From contig DBRA01000005.1 in NCBI GenBank assembly GCA_002305445.1, positions 23,820-35,513 of the forward strand: a stretch of DNA of 11,694 nucleotides. The letters are read 5' to 3'. Source of the stretch: Clostridiales bacterium UBA1380. Lineage in GTDB: Bacteria; Bacillota; Clostridia; Oscillospirales; CAG-272. The notes beneath the pieces are model-generated. The model was not told where the DNA came from. It made no database searches and worked only from the letters and a program-made list of their open reading frames with translations. Positions 5,975 through 11,694 of the stretch are shown here, piece by piece. Made by a program: the position numbers and the translations under genes. The stretch's first letter is position 1; each line of letters opens with the position of its first letter.

Positions 5975-7045
5975 TCAGCCGCGGATGAACATAAACAGCT
6001 TGACCATCGCATAACCGATGAGGCCGCAGCCGGGGAAGGTGAGAATCCATGTGAGCACCATGTCGCGGACGACGCGGAGGTTGATCGCCGACAGCCGCTT
6101 CGTCGCGCCGACGCCCATAATCGCAGTGGTTTTCATGTGCGTCGTGCTGACGGGGATGCCGAACACACTGGCTAAAAGCAGCGACAGCGCGCCGGCGAGG
6201 TCGGCCGAGAACGCCTGATAGGGAGCGAGCTTGACCATGTCCATGCCGACGGCCTTGATTATGCGGTAGCCGCCGATCGATGTGCCGAGCGCCATTACGA
6301 CGGAGCAGAGCAGCATCATCCAGATCGGCAGCGTCGCCGACGCTTCGCCTGTGGAACCGTTCGCCATAAAAACGCCGAGGATAAGCACGCCCATGAACTT
6401 CTGGCCGTCCTGCGCGCCGTGCATGAAAGACATCGCGGCGCCGCCGAATATCTGCGCTCCTTCGAAGAAGCCGGTCGTCTTTCTGCGGTCCATGTTGCGG
6501 CAGATAAGCGCGACAATTTTCGTAATTACAAAGCCGGAGCCGAAACCCAAAAACGTCGATAGAAGCAATCCGTAAATGACCTTGATCCATTCGGAGCTGT
6601 TGATGCCGGATAAGCCGCCCTGAAGCGCGATCGCCGCGCCGGAAAGCCCCGCGATCAGCGCGTGGCTCTCGCTCGTCGGAATGCCGAACCACCACGCCGC
6701 CACGGCCCACAGGATGATCGCGAAGAGCGCCGCGCACAGCGCGGTTATCGCGTCGGATGATGCTTCGGCGCCTCCTGTGTCGAAGTTGACCATGTTTTTG
6801 ATCGTCATCGCGACCGTCGAGTTGACGAGCGTCATGACGAGCACGCCGAGAAAATTGAATACCGCACTCATTATAATCGCGGCGCGCGGACGTATCGCGC
6901 GCGTGCTGATGCATGTCGCTATCGCGTTCGGCGCGTCGGTCCAGCCGTTGACGAATATGACGCCGAGCGTCAGCAGCACCGTCAGCGCGAGTATGGGAGA
7001 TGAAAAGATCTGTGCGATGAACCAGGAAAAGGTGATCTCTGTCAT
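5975..7045 (-). CDS. pit: Inorganic phosphate transporter, PiT family
   Basis: A 356-residue membrane protein of the PiT family, which moves (metal-)phosphate with a cation gradient. The duplicated architecture is plain. The N-terminal signature NGWTDAPNAIAT lies at residues 33-44 and its counterpart HGAQDGQKFMG at 209-219. The paired GIPTSESHALIAG (121-133) and GIPVSTTHMKTT (297-307) occupy equivalent places in the two halves. Hydrophobic helices fill most of the rest, with a short charged cytoplasmic loop (CRNMDRRKTTG, about 182-192). The start has AAAGGAA just upstream. It leads a two-gene operon with the DUF47 gene. A roughly 120-base leader separates the predicted transcription start from the ATG. 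Confidence is high; whether the cosubstrate is H+ or Na+ cannot be read. Confidence 0.93.
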   Translation of the reverse strand: MTEITFSWFIAQIFSSPILALTVLLTLGVIFVNGWTDAPNAIATCISTRAIRPRAAIIMSAVFNFLGVLVMTLVNSTVAMTIKNMVNFDTGGAEASSDAITALCAALFAIILWAVAAWWFGIPTSESHALIAGLSGAAIALQGGLSGINSSEWIKVIYGLLLSTFLGFGSGFVITKIVALICRNMDRRKTTGFFEGAQIFGGAAMSFMHGAQDGQKFMGVLILGVFMANGSTGEASATLPIWMMLLCSVVMALGTSIGGYRIIKAVGMDMVKLAPYQAFSADLAGALSLLLASVFGIPVSTTHMKTTAIMGVGATKRLSAINLRVVRDMVLTWILTFPGCGLIGYAMVKLFMFIRG

Positions 7046-7059
7046 GCGGTTCCTTTCTT

Positions 7060-7140
7060 TTATATTAATTTAGCGTTAAACGAAATAATTGAGAAGAAAA
7101 TCGAAGACGCATGGTTGAGCATATCGGGCATTATTATCAT
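7060..7140 (-). CDS. Possible 26-residue leader ORF upstream of pit
   Basis: In the predicted pit leader, ATG at 7140 opens a frame ending in TAA at 7060, 14 bases before the pit start. The product, MIIMPDMLNHASSIFFSIIS and then FNAKLI, is hydrophobic. AAAAGG is close upstream (3-4 bases from the first ATG, better spaced for the second). It could be a leader peptide or chance in AT-rich sequence; I lean to chance. Confidence 0.2.
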   Translation of the reverse strand: MIIMPDMLNHASSIFFSIISFNAKLI

Positions 7141-7171
7141 CTGCCTTTTATAAAATTGCCCAATTAAGATC

Positions 7172-7200
7172 AGTATAACATATTTTATATTTTCCGACAA
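7172..7200 (-). promoter_or_regulatory. Probable promoter of the pit-DUF47 operon
   Basis: TTGTCG (7195-7200), 17 bases, TATACT (7172-7177), with TG one base before the -10 (TGTTATACT). The -35 is two bases off consensus but the extended -10 compensates. No obvious Pho-type direct repeat is seen around it. Confidence 0.55.
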
Positions 7201-7329
7201 TAAATAAATGAAACGAAAATGTAAAATATTTCATGCCCGTTACGCGCAATATATAAAATAGTGAGATAAAGTGAGATTAATAAAGCAAAACGGGCGATTG
7301 AGAAGAATAAATTAACGTAATCGTCAACG
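7201..7329. other. AT-rich divergent intergenic region without a supported gene
   Basis: The pit and ctsR operons diverge across 7046-7436. Outside the pit leader and promoter and the ctsR control region, this stretch is AT-rich. It holds only minor structure: GCCCGTT (7235-7241) mirrored by AACGGGC (7289-7295), and two adjacent decamers, GTGAGATAAA and GTGAGATTAA (7261-7280). I see no coding frame or RNA gene. Confidence 0.5.
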
Positions 7330-7362
7330 TTTGACCATGCTTGACTTTGACTATCTTTGACC
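7330..7362 (-). promoter_or_regulatory. CtsR operator, left arm
   Basis: On the minus strand 7346-7362 reads GGTCAAA GAT AGTCAAA, a perfect match to the CtsR consensus GGTCAAANANRGTCAAA. An overlapping imperfect copy (TTTGACC, ATG, CTTGACT on plus) occupies 7330-7346. The perfect box covers the -35 hexamer and part of the spacer, so bound CtsR would exclude RNA polymerase. Confidence 0.9.
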
Positions 7363-7375
7363 ATGGCAGTATAAT
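7347..7375 (+). promoter_or_regulatory. Sigma-A promoter of ctsR-mcsA-mcsB-clpC
   Basis: TTGACT (7347-7352), 17 bases, TATAAT (7370-7375). Predicted start near 7382, about 55 bases upstream of ctsR. The -35 box is embedded in the CtsR heptads, a classical class III heat-shock arrangement. Confidence 0.88.
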
Positions 7376-7388
7376 GGTTCCATCAGAA

Positions 7389-7411
7389 GGACAAAGATAG
7401 TCAAAGTCAAA
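7389..7411 (+). promoter_or_regulatory. CtsR operator, right arm (inverted relative to the left)
   Basis: GGACAAA GAT AGTCAAA (7389-7405; one base from consensus), followed by a further AGTCAAA that shares its first A (7405-7411). This 23-base arm is the reverse complement of 7340-7362 at 21 of 23 positions. It lies just downstream of the predicted transcription start and before the Shine-Dalgarno (7421-7428). Confidence 0.8.
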
Positions 7412-7436
7412 GCCACCCGGAAGGAAGGGATGTACA

Positions 7437-7883
7437 ATGCTGTCAGACAACATTGCGCGGCTCATCGAACAGATGCTTGACGCCGGTGACGGCTCCGCCG
7501 ACGTCAAACGAAACGACCTCGCCGCGCAGCTCGGCTGCGTTCCGAGCCAGATAACATATGTTATAACGTCGCGGTTCACGCCCGAGCGCGGTTATTTGAT
7601 CGAATCGAGGCGCGGCGGCGGGGGGTATATCAGGATCGTACGCGTCGACATGACGCGATCCCAATACCTGATGCACTTCTTCCGCGCGATAGGCGATTCG
7701 CTCGACGAGCGCGAGGCCGCCGCGTATCTTATGAACCTGAAGGACCGCGGCATCATAAGCGACAGGGAACAGAACATATTAAACGCCGCTCTCTCCGCCT
7801 CAGCGCTCGACAAGGTTCCGGCAGATAAAAGAAACGCTGTCCGCGCCGACATAATGCGCCATATACTGATGACACTGATGTGA
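7437..7883 (+). CDS. ctsR: CtsR, class III heat-shock transcription repressor
   Basis: A 148-residue CtsR, close to the usual length of about 150. Residues about 5-50 hold the winged helix-turn-helix (RNDLAAQLGCVPSQITYVITSRFTPERGY). The wing carries the tetraglycine loop RRGGGGYIRI with Gly60-63, the segment known in Bacillus to sense temperature and to be needed for DNA binding. The C-terminal half (LDEREAAAYLMNLKDRGIIS) is the helical dimerisation and McsB-interacting domain. CtsR binds the heptads in front of its own gene as a dimer and lets go on heat or thiol stress. AAGGAAGG stands about nine bases before the ATG. First gene of the operon; 51 bases separate it from mcsA. Confidence 0.95.
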   Translation: MLSDNIARLIEQMLDAGDGSADVKRNDLAAQLGCVPSQITYVITSRFTPERGYLIESRRGGGGYIRIVRVDMTRSQYLMHFFRAIGDSLDEREAAAYLMNLKDRGIISDREQNILNAALSASALDKVPADKRNAVRADIMRHILMTLM

Positions 7884-7934
7884 TATAGTAACAACCGTCC
7901 GGATCAACATGATTTAAATCAAGGAGTGATATAT

Positions 7935-8492
7935 ATGCTTTGCGAAAGATGCAAGAAGAATGAAGCCAGCGTGTTTTACCGCGAAAATATAAACGGAATC
8001 GAAAAGAGATACAGCCTGTGCTCCGAATGCGCCGCGAAGGCGCAGGAAAAAGGCGAGTTCGATATGACAATGCCAGATTTCAGCGCAGACCCGTTCGGCT
8101 CGATGTTCGCGCCGTTCAAATCGATCGGCTCGCTCTTCAATTCGGTGTTCGCGCCGGTGACCGAGCCGGCATACCTCGCCCCTGGCTCGAAGGAAGCCGT
8201 CAAGCGCTGCCCGCTCTGCGGCTCCGTCTTCAACGACTTCGTGAACGACGGCAAGGTCGGCTGTCCCGAATGCTACGACACGTTCGCGCCGGAGCTCGAC
8301 AGGACGATCAAGCGCATCCACGGCAACGTCACGCATACGGGACGCGCGCCGAAGCTGTTCGCCGCCAAGCTTAACAAAAAGAAACGCCTCGCGGCTCTGA
8401 AAGAGGAGCTTAAGAAGACGATCGAAGAGCAGAACTTCGAGCGCTCCGCGCAGCTACGCGACGAGATACGCGCGCTCGAAGACGAGAAATAA
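7935..8492 (+). CDS. mcsA: McsA, zinc-binding activator of McsB
   Basis: A 185-residue protein with four CxxC motifs, C3-ER-C6, C29-SE-C32, C92-PL-C95 and C110-PE-C113, which form the two zinc sites of McsA. A Met/Phe/Pro-rich linker (about 43-82) separates the two zinc modules. A C-terminal UVR-type helical hairpin (LKEELKKTIEEQNFERSAQL, then RDEIRAL) ends the protein. In Bacillus and Staphylococcus McsA binds and activates the arginine kinase McsB and links it to redox and metal stress. I chose the ATG at 7935, eight bases after AAGGAG; an in-frame GTG at 7926 overlaps the Shine-Dalgarno itself. It is followed 33 bases later by mcsB, so the two are co-expressed. Confidence 0.94.
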   Translation: MLCERCKKNEASVFYRENINGIEKRYSLCSECAAKAQEKGEFDMTMPDFSADPFGSMFAPFKSIGSLFNSVFAPVTEPAYLAPGSKEAVKRCPLCGSVFNDFVNDGKVGCPECYDTFAPELDRTIKRIHGNVTHTGRAPKLFAAKLNKKKRLAALKEELKKTIEEQNFERSAQLRDEIRALEDEK

Positions 8493-8525
8493 AGCACAGG
8501 ACCGACAGAAGGAGAGTGAATCATC

Positions 8526-9542
8526 ATGACATGGTATGAAAACGGCGAAAACGACCGCGACGTAATAGTAAGTTCGCGCGTCCGGTTCGCAAGAAATATA
8601 AACGGCTACGCATTCGGCAAGAAGCTGACGGACGAAAAGGCGAAGGAGATCATTGCGCGCGTCCGCGACGCGCTCGGCGACAGCTATAAATACACGGATT
8701 TCGCCGACGTGCCGCCGATCGAGGCGAGGTCATACGCGGAGCGCCACACCGTCTCTCCCGAGTTCGCGGCCAAGAAGTCGCCGCACGCGCTTTTGTCCGA
8801 CATCGAAAAGGGAGTCGATATCATGGTGTGCGAGGAGGACCACATCAGGATCCAGTGCACGCTCGGCGGCTTCGACTTGAAAACGGCGTATGAAACCGCG
8901 TGCGCCGTCGACGACATGCTCGACGCGAAGCTGTCGATAGCCTACGACGAGCGGCTCGGTTACCTCACACACTGCCCGACCAACCTCGGCACCGGAATGA
9001 GGGCGTCGGTCATGATGTTCCTGCCCGCGCTGACATGGGCGCGCAGCATCGGCGGCCTTCAGGCGCAGCTTTCGAAGCTCGGCATAACGGTCCGTGGCAT
9101 CGACGGCGAGGGCTCGGACGCCGACGGGTGCTTATACCAGATATCGAACCAGATCACGCTCGGCATAACCGAGGATGAAACGCTGCGCAAGCTCGCAGAT
9201 GTCGCCGCGAGCATAATGGAGCGCGAACGCGCTCTGCGCGCATCGTGGAAGGGCGAGAACCTCGCGCGGCTGCGCGACCGCGTGCGTCGCGCGCTCGGAG
9301 CGATGGCCTACGCCGAATTCATGACGACCGAGGAGTTCATGCAGCTTTACACCTACGTCCGCCTCGGCGCTTCGATGGGCATGGTAGAATCGCTGACGCC
9401 GGTCGAGCTCGACAGCCTGCTTGTGGCGGTCCGCCCCGCCACCGTAACGATAAGCGGCGGTTCGGCGGAGCAACTCGCGAAGGACGCGTCCGCCCGCGAC
9501 GCCGCCAGGGCAAAACTTGTGCGTGAAAAGATAAGCGTGTAA
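8526..9542 (+). CDS. mcsB: McsB, protein arginine kinase
   Basis: A 338-residue bacterial relative of creatine and arginine kinases that phosphorylates arginines in proteins with ATP, marking them for ClpC-ClpP. Seen motifs are SSRVRFARN (16-24, nucleotide-phosphate arginines), EEDHIRIQ (103-110), the catalytic-loop block C150-PTNLGTGMRAS, GEGSDADGCLYQISNQ (195-210), and the C-terminal R324-DAARA, which matches the RDxxRA motif reported to bind phosphoarginine allosterically. The guanidino-kinase N-terminal domain of the metazoan enzymes is short, as usual for McsB. AAGGAGAG (8509-8516) lies nine bases before the ATG. Length is normal, and no key residue is missing. In Bacillus it also phosphorylates CtsR, so it closes a feedback loop with the first gene. 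Confidence 0.95.
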   Translation: MTWYENGENDRDVIVSSRVRFARNINGYAFGKKLTDEKAKEIIARVRDALGDSYKYTDFADVPPIEARSYAERHTVSPEFAAKKSPHALLSDIEKGVDIMVCEEDHIRIQCTLGGFDLKTAYETACAVDDMLDAKLSIAYDERLGYLTHCPTNLGTGMRASVMMFLPALTWARSIGGLQAQLSKLGITVRGIDGEGSDADGCLYQISNQITLGITEDETLRKLADVAASIMERERALRASWKGENLARLRDRVRRALGAMAYAEFMTTEEFMQLYTYVRLGASMGMVESLTPVELDSLLVAVRPATVTISGGSAEQLAKDASARDAARAKLVREKISV

Positions 9543-9559
9543 ACGGCAACGTGGTCGCC

Positions 9560-9748
9560 GCGGAGAGGTAATTTCCGTCTCGAAAGCGACAGCGGAACAG
9601 TTAAATAAATCGCTGCGGAGCCGGTGCGCTCCGGCTCCGCGGCGTTTATCGAATAAATAAGAGCCGTTGCGGAGAGGGTATGTTCCGTCACCGCGACAAC
9701 AACCGTAAAAAAATTACGCGGCGGAGAGGGACCGCTCCGCACCGCCGC
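9560..9748 (+). repeat. Array of four GCGGAG-headed hairpin units between mcsB and clpC
   Basis: GCGGAG begins at 9560, 9615, 9669 and 9721 (intervals 55, 54 and 52). Units 1, 3 and 4 extend to GCGGAGAGG. Each can fold: unit 2 has a perfect 10-bp stem GCGGAGCCGG / CCGGCTCCGC (9615-9640, extendable by about four pairs); unit 4 has GCGGAG / CTCCGC (9721-9740); units 1 and 3 have a weaker CGGA/TCCG stem. A/T-rich spacers separate the units. Seen in sequence; the role (RNA processing, attenuation or transcript stability) is inferred. Confidence 0.6.
9615..9640 (+). terminator. Strong intercistronic hairpin, possible weak terminator or attenuator
   Basis: A 10-bp perfect GC stem with a 6-base loop, about 70 bases after the mcsB stop, followed only by TTTATC. 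The short T run argues against a full terminator, so partial termination or mRNA processing ahead of clpC is more likely. Confidence 0.4.
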
Positions 9749-9769
9749 ATTCTGTATAGAGGGAAGTGA
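9680..9769 (+). CDS. Possible 29-residue arginine-rich ORF before clpC
   Basis: ATG at 9680 follows GGAGAGGG (9671-9678) almost directly, which is closer than an ideal Shine-Dalgarno. The frame ends at TGA 9767-9769, six bases before the clpC ATG. The product is about one third arginine (10 of 29), including four in a row at residues 14-17. The frame runs through two of the CGG-rich hairpin units, which by themselves encode Arg in this frame, so it may be an accident. It could act as a translational coupling or leader peptide. Confidence 0.2.
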   Translation: MFRHRDNNRKKITRRRGTAPHRRILYRGK

Positions 9770-9775
9770 TACAAT

Positions 9776-11694
9776 ATGGCCGCACGATTCACACAAAAAG
9801 CCCAAAACGCGCTGAACAGTGCTCTTTACATGGCGCGGGAGCTGGGCCATAATTTCATAGGTTCGGAACATATCCTGCTCGGCCTACTCGGTGAGAGCGA
9901 CAGCGTCGCAGCTAAAATACTGTCGGCCCGCGGCGTGACCGAAACATCGGTGCGCGCAGCGATCGAAGAGATCGACGGAACCGGCGAGCCGTCGTCCGTT
10001 ACGCCCAACGATATGACTCCTCGCACAAAGAAGATAATCGAGACTTCGGCATACGAGGCGATGCGCTGCGGCCAGGGCTACATCGGAACTGAGCATCTGC
10101 TGCTCGCGCTCACCGCCGAGACGGACAGCGTCGGCGTGAAGGTGCTCTCCGAATGCGGAGTGCCCGCCGAGGACGTCCGCCGCGACGTCATGGAGTTTCT
10201 TTCCGGCGGCGGTTCGGGCGATGTCGGCCGCGACGGCGTAAGGCCGTCAGACCGCGTCGACGGTATATACACGAGCGCGGGTGACGCTGCGAAAAAACCC
10301 GGAGCGCGCGATAAAAACTCGATACCCGGCGCGCCGGTTCTGTCCCAGTACGGGCGCAACCTGTGCGCGCTCGCCGCGGAGGGCAAGCTCGACCCGATCA
10401 TCGGCCGCGAACGCGAGACCGAAAGGGTCATCGAGATACTGTCCCGCCGCACGAAAAACAACCCGTGCCTGATCGGCGAGCCCGGCGTCGGCAAAACCGC
10501 CGTCGTCGAGGGGCTTGCTCAGCGCATCGCAGACGGGCTCGTACCCGAGACGCTGGCCGGCCGCCAGATCGTCACGCTCGACGTCGCCGGTATGATCGCC
10601 GGCGCGAAGTACCGCGGCGAATTCGAGGAGCGCATGAAGGGCGTGATGGCCGAGGTTCAGCGCAACCCGAACATCATACTCTTTATCGACGAGTTCCACA
10701 CCATCATCGGCGCAGGCGCCGCCGAAGGCGCGGTCGACGCCGCCAACATAATCAAACCCGCGCTGGCGCGCGGTGAGATGCGCGTCATCGGCGCGACAAC
10801 GATCGACGAATACCGCAAGCATATCGAAAAGGACGCGGCTCTCGAGCGCCGCTTCCAGTCGGTCATGGTCGGCGAGCCGACACAGGAGGAGGCGGTGCTG
10901 ATCCTGCGCGGGCTGCGCGACAAATACGAGGCGCATCACAAGCTGAAAATATCGGACGAAGCTATCGACGCAGCCGTCAAGCTGTCGGTACGCTATATAA
11001 ACGACCGCTTCCTGCCGGACAAAGCCATCGACCTTGTCGACGAGGCGTGCTCGAAGCTGCGCGTCGGCGCGCTGTCGCCCACGCCCGAGATGAAGGAGCT
11101 TGAGGATAAGCTCAAAGACTGCGCGGCCGCCAAGGAGGAGGCGATACGATCGCAGGACTTTGAGGGCGCCGCGCGGCTGCGCGACAAGGAGAAGGAGCTG
11201 CGCAAAACTCTCGACGAAGCGAAGGCGAAGGCGGAGAAGTCGCGCTCGCGCGATAATCTTGTCGTCGGCGCGGACGATATCGCCGACGTCGTGACCTCGT
11301 GGACCGGCATACCCGTCAAGCGCCTTGCCGACGAGGAGAGCGACCGGCTCGCGCATCTCGACGGGCTGCTGCGTCAGAGGGTGATCGGGCAGGACGTGGC
11401 GGTCGACGCCGTCGCCCGCGCGATCAGGCGCGGCAGAATGGGTCTTAAAGACCCGCACCGCCCGACCGGCTCGTTCATATTCCTCGGGCCGACCGGCGTC
11501 GGCAAGACCGAGCTGTGCCGAGCCCTCGCGGATGTGCTGTTCGGCGACCGGGACGCGATGATCCGCGTCGACATGTCCGAATACATGGAAAAGCACAGCG
11601 TCTCGAAGATGATCGGCTCGCCTCCCGGCTATGTCGGCTACGACGAGGGCGGCCAGCTCACGGAGAAGATCCGCCGCCGTCCGTACTCCGTCGT
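9776..11694 (+). CDS. clpC: ClpC, AAA+ unfoldase of the Clp protease (3' end beyond the window)
   Basis: The frame is open to the window end, giving 639 residues of a protein usually about 810 long. Two Clp_N repeats fill residues 1-140; E31 (in IGSEHILLGL) and E106 (in IGTEHLLLAL) match the phosphoarginine-binding glutamates E32 and E106 of B. subtilis ClpC. After a Gly/Asp-rich linker of about 45 residues comes the first AAA+ module, with Walker A GEPGVGKT (234-241) and Walker B LFIDEFH (302-308). A UVR/M-domain (about 453-480, EEAIRSQDFEGAARLRDKEK) follows, where adaptors such as MecA bind in ClpC. The second module begins with GPTGVGKT (571-578). The ClpP-binding loop lies outside the window. 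ClpC unfolds McsB-tagged proteins for ClpP. The start is ATG 9776, with AGGGAAG about ten bases upstream; the Shine-Dalgarno is weak. Confidence 0.96.
   Translation, partial: MAARFTQKAQNALNSALYMARELGHNFIGSEHILLGLLGESDSVAAKILSARGVTETSVRAAIEEIDGTGEPSSVTPNDMTPRTKKIIETSAYEAMRCGQGYIGTEHLLLALTAETDSVGVKVLSECGVPAEDVRRDVMEFLSGGGSGDVGRDGVRPSDRVDGIYTSAGDAAKKPGARDKNSIPGAPVLSQYGRNLCALAAEGKLDPIIGRERETERVIEILSRRTKNNPCLIGEPGVGKTAVVEGLAQRIADGLVPETLAGRQIVTLDVAGMIAGAKYRGEFEERMKGVMAEVQRNPNIILFIDEFHTIIGAGAAEGAVDAANIIKPALARGEMRVIGATTIDEYRKHIEKDAALERRFQSVMVGEPTQEEAVLILRGLRDKYEAHHKLKISDEAIDAAVKLSVRYINDRFLPDKAIDLVDEACSKLRVGALSPTPEMKELEDKLKDCAAAKEEAIRSQDFEGAARLRDKEKELRKTLDEAKAKAEKSRSRDNLVVGADDIADVVTSWTGIPVKRLADEESDRLAHLDGLLRQRVIGQDVAVDAVARAIRRGRMGLKDPHRPTGSFIFLGPTGVGKTELCRALADVLFGDRDAMIRVDMSEYMEKHSVSKMIGSPPGYVGYDEGGQLTEKIRRRPYSV

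Noticed and set aside
5940..6914. A 324-codon open frame overlapping pit on the same strand in another frame.
   Set aside because: The product is dominated by Arg, His and Asp, which is a frame-shadow signature, and the overlapped frame carries the full PiT signatures and membrane segments.
7088..7307. An 11-base direct repeat, ATTGAGAAGAA, at 7088-7098 and 7297-7307 in the pit-ctsR intergenic region.
   Set aside because: Short, purine-rich and in AT-rich sequence, with no promoter-relative position that makes sense; could be chance.
9560..9748. Evenly spaced repeats suggesting a small CRISPR array.
   Set aside because: The repeats share only 6-9 bases reliably, spacers are A/T-rich and variable, and no cas gene is near. 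They read better as hairpin units.
10247..11596. A 449-codon open frame antisense to clpC.
   Set aside because: It lies wholly opposite an unmistakable ClpC. Its product is low-complexity and rich in Arg, Ala, Val and Asp, as expected from reading high-GC coding DNA in reverse, and it has no recognisable domain.

Overview
The window looks like a chromosomal segment of a low-to-moderate GC Bacillota, most likely an uncultured Clostridia member. The grounds are a CtsR-McsA-McsB-ClpC heat-shock operon with tandem CtsR heptads, a Bacillus NdoA-like MazF/PemK toxin, AAGGAG-type ribosome binding sites, consensus TTGACA/TATAAT promoters, and lipoprotein-type sugar ABC solute-binding proteins of a kind often expanded in gut Clostridia. 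No phage, transposon, CRISPR array, rRNA or tRNA was seen.

Layout. Positions 1-699 (+) hold the C-terminal part of an extracellular solute-binding protein. It faces a minus-strand block: a MazF/PemK-family toxin with no adjacent antitoxin (907-1269), an exported Ser/Thr/Pro-rich protein with a four-Cys Ada-like tail (1361-2083), and a complete solute-binding lipoprotein (2186-3670) that is a paralogue of the first gene. Then, still on minus, come greA (3905-4408), a DUF1858 CxxC protein and an HExxH metallopeptidase (an operon at 4575-5237), and a phosphate pair made of a PiT permease and its DUF47/PhoU-like partner (5316-7045). Each minus-strand unit has a recognisable promoter or terminator, and several of these abut within tens of bases.

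From 7437 to the right edge, on plus, runs ctsR-mcsA-mcsB-clpC, with clpC cut by the window end. Together these form the phosphoarginine quality-control circuit. CtsR represses the operon. McsA activates the arginine kinase McsB, which marks proteins (and, in Bacillus, inactivates CtsR). ClpC recognises phosphoarginine through its N-domain and feeds ClpP. The recognition residues are visible: the RDAARA motif of McsB and two N-domain glutamates of ClpC (E31, E106).

Most of the window is conserved housekeeping content. The parts worth a second look are regulatory. Near-identical 23-bp arms of CtsR heptads form an inverted pair centred on the ctsR -10 box. An array of four GCGGAG-headed hairpin units at 52-55 bp spacing fills the mcsB-clpC gap, and a very arginine-rich mini-ORF ends six bases before clpC. 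A possible leader ORF lies before the phosphate permease, and greA mRNA probably starts with a hairpin. The orphan toxin and the repeat-bearing exported protein are the most interesting protein-level oddities.
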